A stretch of DNA of 64,000 nt from an uncultured Bacteroidota bacterium (lineage in GTDB: Bacteria; Bacteroidota; Bacteroidia; Chitinophagales; Saprospiraceae): the NCBI GenBank assembly GCA_902609095.1, contig CACLQQ010000001.1:1-64000 (forward strand), given 5' to 3'. The notes under the pieces were generated by a model, which was not told where the DNA came from, searched no databases, and saw nothing but the letters and a program-made list of their open reading frames with translations. The translations under genes and the position numbers were made by a program. Numbering within the stretch: position 1 is the first letter of the stretch; the number at the start of each line of letters is the position of its first letter. Positions 57,101 through 64,000 of the stretch are shown here, one piece after another.

Positions 57101-57261
57101 GCACCAGATAATTTGGATACTACAGAGTCTACTCTTTCTGTATATGGAGGCATACTATTCTGTGGCAAACTGAAATATGTCGTTAACCCTAATGCTGCAA
57201 AAAGAACGAATATAGATATAGCTATTCGGCTTCTTTTGATAGTAAATTCAGTAAGATTCAT
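54196..57261 (-). pseudogene. RND efflux transporter, single frame with at least six in-frame stops
   Basis: Fragments starting at 57261, 56589, 55518 and 54963 share one reading frame and tile an AcrB-type protein ('MNLTEFTIKRSRIAISIFVLFAALGLTTYFSLPQ', 'ALIMALGLMVDNGVVVAETV', 'FAFLGIISLAGIIINNAIVLINKI'). Confidence 0.9.
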
Positions 57262-57438
57262 ATGTTACTACTTTTCGTTCTATAACATTACAGACATACC
57301 ATCCTGGAGTACATTCAAGCCTGCACTTGCCACAAGCTCTCCTTCCTTAACTCCTTCCAACACCTCAAAACCATAATCATTTAATAACCCCAAACTGATA
57401 GGCCTTTTATTTCAAACATAACTGTCATTCTCTTTGTT

Positions 57439-58439
57439 TCACACCTGTCCATAGATCCATTGTCCATCTTTACCAACTGCACTGGGTGGTCCTATTTTAG
57501 CTTTTTCACTGTGTCGTTTATCATCATACTGAAATGTAGCTGTAGCAGGCATCCCTGGACGAATTCGTTCATCATCATCTGTCAATCTAATAGTTACAGG
57601 ATATGTACTTACAGCGGAGCTGTAATCAATCTCATGAACTCTGCCATGAAGAATCGCTCCAGCTAATGAGTTAAAGACAACCGTTACTTCCTGATTGTAC
57701 TGGATCGAAGCAATCGCCCCTTCTGGCACACCTGCCTCTATGTCTGGATTGACAATAGAGTTAATCTCTATAATCTGACTTCCCTGATTTACAACTTCAT
57801 TTGGCTCTACATTAATGGCGGTTATCACCCCATTAAATGGAGCAGTCATCTCAATATAGGCGACTTGATTTGATGCGTTTGGTGATTGTTTTCAGAAGAC
57901 TCACTTGAGGCCTTAGCCGCTTCTATTTGACTAAGCGATGCTTTATAACTCTCATCTCCACTGAGATATGCAGATTTAGCTTGTTCGAAATCACTTAAAG
58001 AAATACTATTAGTCTCATATAATTTTTCATATCGTTGATAATTGGACTCTGCGTTTATCAGATTTGCTTTTGCACTCTCCAGTTGGGCTCGAGCATTCTC
58101 AATTTGAGCGTTGGAACTATGGATACTGGCTAATGACAAGTCGTAATTCACTTGATAGTCAGTATCATCCAGCTTAGCCAGCACGTGATCTCTCCTTACT
58201 AAATCACCAACTTTTACATAGATATTGTCGAAAATCCCACTCACTTTGAAGCTTAGGTGGGCCATACGCTGTGCCTTGGCAAGACCAGTATAGCTGTGCT
58301 CTCCAATAATATTGGTACTTCCCACAGTTACATACTTAACTGGACGAAGTACCTGTGTGGCTTCTTGTTCTTCTCCTCTACCCCCACATGCACAGCACAA
58401 TAAAAGCTCGAAAGGAAACACTCGCATTAATTTATTCAT
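57439..58439 (-). pseudogene. HlyD/MFP efflux adaptor, frameshifted
   Basis: 'HLSFKVSGIFDNIYVKVGDLVRRDHVLAKLDDTDYQ' continues after a frameshift near 57850-57880 as 'NQVAYIEMTAPFNGVITAINVEPNEVVNQG'. Confidence 0.88.
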
Positions 58440-60810
58440 TCTTCTTTATTTCGGTGATGAAATCAAAATAGTCGATGATAAACTGCTGTCTTTCTTCCTC
58501 ATCAGTCAGCAGATAAATATTATTGGTCAATTTTTCAATGGTTAAGGCATCTATGATGAATTGATATCTCGAGGAAACCTCACCAAATTGAGCGGATAAT
58601 GCATTATTCTGTGCATCCAACAGTGTTACAATATTACTCACCCCTTCCTTATATAGATCTTGAACAATCTTCAGATATTGATTACTCGAAGTTTCGGCTT
58701 GTTGACTGAATTTAATCTCATTAAATGAGTTAGCTAAGTTCTCTAAGGATATTCTGATATTAAAAGCAAAGGTTAATTCTAAATCTGATTTGCTCAACTG
58801 TAATTGATCAATAAGAATCTCATCCTTCTGAATTTTCTTATTTCTTAATTGACCTTGAAATATAGGAAGCGATGCATTGAGAGCTATATTCCATGTAAGA
58901 ATTAAGGGATCTACTCCAAACTCGCCCAATTGATCATCTGAAATTCTCGTACCATATCTACCAAATACCTTGTCCAAATTGCCCTTTTATACCAGCTGTG
59001 GTTGATAGAGACTGCGTTTATGTGAGAGAGGTGAGCGTTTTTGAGCCTCAATAACATAACCAAGTTATTTTAGCTCTGGTGCTCTTTCATAAGTCCTATG
59101 AATTAAAAAATTGGCAAACTCTAAGAAATCATAGTGATTGGTAATGCCACCTCGAAGCTTATTTTGTGATAGAAACAAAATATCATTAAAGTCCTCGATA
59201 TCCTATAGAATTAGATGACGATCGAGAGAAATATTTAGTAAGGTATTAAAAGATATCATCCCCTGTTCTAATACCGTAGCTGCATCATCCAAAGAGATTT
59301 TATTGAGTGCTAACTGAGACTCAAATCCATAGACATCCGCCAAGCTAACAGTTCCTATGTTTGCTTTGGTTTTGACAATGTTCAAATTCTTCGAGGTAGT
59401 TTGAACATTATTATTTTGAATATTGAGATTCGCGTGAGTCTGCAGTAATCTTAGGTAAGCCGTACAAACATCCAACACTAAATCCAATTGGAGGGATAAT
59501 AACCCTTGTTTTTCAGATTCCAATAGCATCTTTTGAATCGATACGTTCGCATTAGCAGGTTCCGAGTAGAGCACTTGATTCACTTGGAAATTCCCACTCC
59601 ATTCTGTCTGTGGTGTAAGCTGATTGGCCGCAGCCAATAACTGTGCGGACCTACTGTCTAAATTCAATACACTTGAACTGAGTTCACCGTTGGGTCTAAG
59701 GTTTGATTGTGCTATCCTTATTTCCGTATTCTGAATCTCTCCGTTCTTCTTTTCTGTCAGGTAATTCAAGTTGTTTTCAAGTGCATGGGCAACTGCTGAT
59801 TCAATCGTATAATGCACATTTCTTTTTGGGATGATAGCAATCATACTTGCCTTACTTAATACCCCGAAAGAAGGATAAATATCAATCTGCTCCATAGTTG
59901 CAGCGTTAATCACAAAGTCCTCTTTAAGACCACTGATCTGTACTGGAAAGTCTTTTGGGTTTTGACCTTCCAAAATCTTCATCACATTCAGCGCAATCCT
60001 TCGGGCGTATACGCTGATATACTCTGAGGGTGAAATAGATACTAATACGCCTTTCTCGACATCAGTTCGACCAATTAGACTCAACGAGAGAAGTCCCAAT
60101 TCATTGATCAAACTAATTAATAAGTCATTATATGACTCATTAGCATATAGATTCGGAAGAAAGTAAATCGTATCGACATCATAATCTAACTACTCTACGT
60201 CATACGCTGGACCGGATGAAATAGACACAAATTGTGTATTAAAATCTATAGAACAAGATGCAATTAATGGTTCTATCCTTGATTTGAGCAACGGATCAGC
60301 AAATACACCCAACTTCTTGAACGGGATAAATCACCTGAAAAACCTCTAAGTCTCGTTCTACATTTAACGGACTCACTACGTAATTGTAGTTATTTATACC
60401 TGTTGTAGTCCTCTCCGATCGTTCCAAAGATATTCCTGCTAAGGAAGGAACAGGGTTATCATCCATCTGTGATAAGACATCCGAGGCTCCAAAACCTAAA
60501 GTTATAATGACCTCAGAACCGTCAATCATCGCATTACTAAAAATCGTGCTAAGCTCGCCGTCTTGCTCGTTAGAACTCTATAGTTAATGACATACTGATT
60601 CTCGAGTAAGGCATTGATCTCGCTCTGGATCAATTGTAAAAATAAAGAAGTCTCTCTATCTACATAATGTACTATTGTGATATCCGCTTGTTTATCCTGC
60701 CCTGACATTCCAACTGCTAAGCAGAACAGACTAATAAAGACAAGAATCATCTTGATACTAACATTATTGGGTATTAACAGCGTCACTCTTTGGAGTATAG
60801 GACTATACAA
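58432..60810 (-). pseudogene. ABC_sub_bind (PF04392-like) domain fused to TolC-like outer membrane channel, decayed
   Basis: N-part 'ITIVHYVDRETSLFLQLIQSEINALLENQYVINYRVL', 'GRTDVEKGVLVSISPSEYISVYARRIALNVMKILEGQNPKDFPV'; then TolC part 'ESAVAHALENNLNYLTEKKNGEIQNTEIRIAQSNLRPNGELSSS...'; several stops/frame changes. Confidence 0.75.
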
Positions 60811-60933
60811 TAGCTGCCAAGATAGACATAATCCATTATGCTGTTATAATTATGATCTTGCTAATGTGCGAGGTGATCATTCTAAACCTGTGGAATAAAT
60901 AAAACGCTCCAATCTCTCTGCATCTCATATCAA

Positions 60934-62610
60934 TTAGTCAGCAAACAATGGCGGCCTCATTTCATCATATTCAGTTATTGATTGATAAGCATGCGCAAAT
61001 GATAGAATTGGAGCTTCTTGATAAAGGTTTCCGATAAAAGTGATACTCGTAGGATATCCATCCTTATCCAATCCTGTAGGAACTGTGACTACAGGGTGTC
61101 CTGTCAAATTAGTGATTAGAAGCTGACGACCACCAAAAGTCGGCGCAATAATCACATCATAATCTTGAAATAAATCATTTACTTCATTGATGAGTAACCT
61201 ACGAAATCTATTTGCTTGAAGGTATTCTACCGCTGGAATAAACCTGGATTGTCTTAGGGAGTTTGCTCGAGAACGCTTTGATTGCTGCACCATCTTATTA
61301 ACCTCTCCTGACCTGACTATATCATCGAACATAGCACCAGCTTCCGCACGGAGTATGATATCAAAAGCAGCAAAAGGATATTGCTGTGGCAATGATATAG
61401 GAGTAGGAACGATACCCATAGAATCCAACAGCAGCATAACTCTATCAAGATTCTCCTTAGCATCACTGGTATCAGATTCAATCAGATCTTGGAGACAGGC
61501 AACCTTTAATGTTGAAATATCAGTGTCTGAGCGATAGTCAAACCCTACTTGTTGGGTAGTTACATCAAGTGAGTCCTTGCCTCTGATAACTTCGAATACA
61601 ATGCTACAGTCCTCTGCAGATCGGCACATTGGGCCAACTTTATCCATTGACCAAGACAAGCTCATAACTCCATTTCTACTGACTCGACCATATGTGGGCC
61701 TTAGCCCTGTAATCCCGTTCCTATTACTAGGTGAAGTAATAGAGCCTAAAGTTTCGGTGCCTAAAGAAAAAGCCACTAAGCCTGCAGCTGTTGCCGATCC
61801 AGGACCAGCCGAAGATCCACTGGCTCCCTGTAGGGTATCCCAAGGATTCTTAGTTTTCCCGTCAAACCAAACATCCCCTCTGGCCAAAGCTCCGGTCGTT
61901 AACTTAGCTACCAGAACCGCGCCTGCATCATTCAATTTTTTGATGACTGTAGCAGTATAGTTTAGGTTTTGGTCTTTATATGGCATGGCACCCCAGGTCG
62001 TTTTATAGCCTTCTACTGCCATAAGATCCTTAGTTCCATATGGTATCCCTTGTAATAATCCTCTATCAATACCTTGCCAAAACTCTTCATCGGCTTTTGC
62101 GGCTTGCACCAAGGCCAATTCTTCTGTAATAGTAATGGCGCATTCCAGTACGGGATTATATTCTTTTAATCGTTGCAGATAAATGCTTGTCAATTCCAAA
62201 GAGCTTAGTTGATCTGATCTAAGTAAATAGGCGAGCTGTGGTATCGTACAATATGCTAATGCTGCATTACTCTGAGGCCTGGTGAATTCTGTCAGATCAG
62301 ATACACTAAACAAGTTATTAATCTGTGGCAACTCAAAACCATCAGGATGATGATCAAAAACAAGAGCTGGCAATGTTTCAAACGGAAGATAATAGGATCT
62401 AAGTGAATCATATCCACTTAGATTTCGATCCAAATAGCTCCGCATCGTATCTATATATTCACTCTTGAAATCCAAGTCTATAAGGGCCTGAGCATGCTCA
62501 ACTTCTCTTTGACTGATTTCATCGTCAGCATTAGAGGAACAAGAAAAGACACCTAAAGAGATCAGACTTATTAAGACAATTATAAAATCACCTAACTTCT
62601 GATTTATCAT
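60934..62610 (-). CDS. secreted amidase (amidase signature family)
   Basis: 'GIPYGTKDLMAVEGYKTTWGAMPYKDQ', 'GASGSSAGPGSATAAGLVAFSLGTETLGSITSPSNRNGITGLRPTYGRVSRNGVMSL'. Confidence 0.92.
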   Translation of the reverse strand: MINQKLGDFIIVLISLISLGVFSCSSNADDEISQREVEHAQALIDLDFKSEYIDTMRSYLDRNLSGYDSLRSYYLPFETLPALVFDHHPDGFELPQINNLFSVSDLTEFTRPQSNAALAYCTIPQLAYLLRSDQLSSLELTSIYLQRLKEYNPVLECAITITEELALVQAAKADEEFWQGIDRGLLQGIPYGTKDLMAVEGYKTTWGAMPYKDQNLNYTATVIKKLNDAGAVLVAKLTTGALARGDVWFDGKTKNPWDTLQGASGSSAGPGSATAAGLVAFSLGTETLGSITSPSNRNGITGLRPTYGRVSRNGVMSLSWSMDKVGPMCRSAEDCSIVFEVIRGKDSLDVTTQQVGFDYRSDTDISTLKVACLQDLIESDTSDAKENLDRVMLLLDSMGIVPTPISLPQQYPFAAFDIILRAEAGAMFDDIVRSGEVNKMVQQSKRSRANSLRQSRFIPAVEYLQANRFRRLLINEVNDLFQDYDVIIAPTFGGRQLLITNLTGHPVVTVPTGLDKDGYPTSITFIGNLYQEAPILSFAHAYQSITEYDEMRPPLFAD

Positions 62611-63992
62611 GGTCTTAGACTATCCATTGGCCGATCTATTAATATCTGGACTCCCATTGACTTACCCATTTTATTAATTTCCTTTAAACTCTTCATAAAT
62701 AATTGATCTAAGTCATTGAGTTCTTTAGTTAGCTCTGCACCAACGGCCTCCTTCACATCCATGGCTTGATCTGTAGGTGGATAATCTCCTCTCTGCTGAT
62801 CAGCCATAAGGAAAGCCAGTCTATTATTAATCCTTATTCCATAGTTTAGCGGATCTTGACGACTCTGATTTTTAGTCATATGGATGTTATTCTCAATTAC
62901 ACCCATCTTTTCGTCGAGCTTATTAGCTAACATCAGTAAATCATCATACTGCTCCTTGTCATCATACTTACGCTTAAAATAATTTATATCCTCTCGGATG
63001 CTTCTGATATCTATGATCGCTTGATGTGACTCACTGACCAAATCTCTGACCTCTAATAAGAAATCTCGCTGCTTCACATACTCTTCATCAGTTGTTTTCA
63101 TCCTTGGATCCTTATCAATATCAAACTCTACTTGAGATTCTTTATCTTCAATCTTAAGTGTAGCGATATATTGACCTGGTATGGCCTTAGGTCCTCGATT
63201 TGGTGATGAGTATAGAATCATTCCATCAAATTCTTTAAACCCATCATACCTCATATCCCAAACAAATCGATTTTCCTCTTCCTTGACGTTAAGGCGGTGC
63301 TTTTTCCCCTTGGCATCTGTGCTAAAACATCTGATTAACTCCCCAGCCATATCAGTTATTTCTAAGGAAACCGTCTTCTCAGGCTCATAATCTTTTATGA
63401 AAAAATTAAATAATACGCCATTAGGATGATTCTCTCCGACGAGACGAGTATTGGATCGACCCCAGCCTCCACTTTGTGCCATTCGATAGGCAGGCTTAGG
63501 TTTATATAGATGATGACTTTTAGCTACAATCTCATCACTGATCTGCCTTAGAGGACCCAAGTCGTCTATCATCCAAAAGCTGCGACCATGTGTTGCGGCA
63601 ATAAGGCTCTCTCCCTTGATATGTACATCTCTGATTGAAACGATCGGTAAGTTAAGCTGGAAGGATTTCCAAGACTTGCCATCATCAAAAGATACATACA
63701 TACCCCACTCAGTACCTGCATATAGGAGTCCAGGTCTTACAGGATCAACCCTTACAGATCGAGTGTAATGGTTGGGGGCTATTCCATTAACAATCTTTGT
63801 CCAGGTCTTACCATAGTCTTTCGTCTTATAAATATATGGTGCATAATCCCCAAACTTATAATGAGTGGCTGCCAGATAAGCTCCACCTTTGACATGAGGA
63901 TTGATATCTATGCAATTCATCATATTCAGCTTAGGAGATCCTGGGGGCGTTACCTCATCCCAAGTCTTACCATTATCTCGACTTACATGCAC
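62607..63992 (-). CDS. VPS10/sortilin-like beta-propeller protein, partial (runs off right edge)
   Basis: 'HVSRDNGKTWDEVTPPG', 'YIYKTKDYGKTWTKIVNGI', 'GMYVSFDDGKSWKSFQLNLPIVSIRDVHIKGESLIAATHGRSFWMIDDLGPLRQI'. Confidence 0.88.
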   Translation of the reverse strand: MHVSRDNGKTWDEVTPPGSPKLNMMNCIDINPHVKGGAYLAATHYKFGDYAPYIYKTKDYGKTWTKIVNGIAPNHYTRSVRVDPVRPGLLYAGTEWGMYVSFDDGKSWKSFQLNLPIVSIRDVHIKGESLIAATHGRSFWMIDDLGPLRQISDEIVAKSHHLYKPKPAYRMAQSGGWGRSNTRLVGENHPNGVLFNFFIKDYEPEKTVSLEITDMAGELIRCFSTDAKGKKHRLNVKEEENRFVWDMRYDGFKEFDGMILYSSPNRGPKAIPGQYIATLKIEDKESQVEFDIDKDPRMKTTDEEYVKQRDFLLEVRDLVSESHQAIIDIRSIREDINYFKRKYDDKEQYDDLLMLANKLDEKMGVIENNIHMTKNQSRQDPLNYGIRINNRLAFLMADQQRGDYPPTDQAMDVKEAVGAELTKELNDLDQLFMKSLKEINKMGKSMGVQILIDRPMDSLRP

Positions 63993-64000
63993 TAATCCAT

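Overview
This 64 kb window looks like a marine-type Bacteroidota (Saprospiria/Cytophagia-like) chromosome. Supporting features are gliding genes (gldA/F/G), a T9SS type-B C-terminal domain, TAnnTTTG-type promoters, DUF2490, CarboxypepD_reg domains and VPS10/sortilin repeats. The gene set is sharply bimodal. About 30 genes are perfectly intact: KDPG aldolase/KDG kinase, acyl-CoA carboxylase, HMG-CoA lyase, a ceramidase/serine-hydrolase fusion, a dipeptide epimerase, a gluconokinase/6PGDH fusion, the gld operon, two COG0523 GTPases, katG, amidase and others. About 17 genes are recognisable end to end but carry several in-frame stops and/or frameshifts: an AraC regulator, a serine hydrolase, a class III cyclase, two tandem TPR histidine kinases, LytTR, an RND/MFP/TolC efflux operon, GH16, a T9SS adhesin, nitronate monooxygenase, hisI, cysS and others. 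The most interesting locus is a putative zinc-limitation island at 38.9-43.3 kb. It has COG0523 - hisI-like - cysS-like - COG0523 (His-rich), preceded by a perfect 7-1-7 palindrome overlapping a Bacteroidota -7 promoter box. The hisI and cysS copies are themselves broken. Other points worth checking are a four-helix-bundle (S23/IVS) remnant read in frame into KDPG aldolase, an ABC_sub_bind-TolC fusion in a decayed RND operon, two head-to-head truncation scars with an apparent DUF5694/Crp chimera, a StyC-like membrane protein, and a possible group II intron with an attC-like palindrome at the left edge. All family calls are by eye from the translations; no searches were run.
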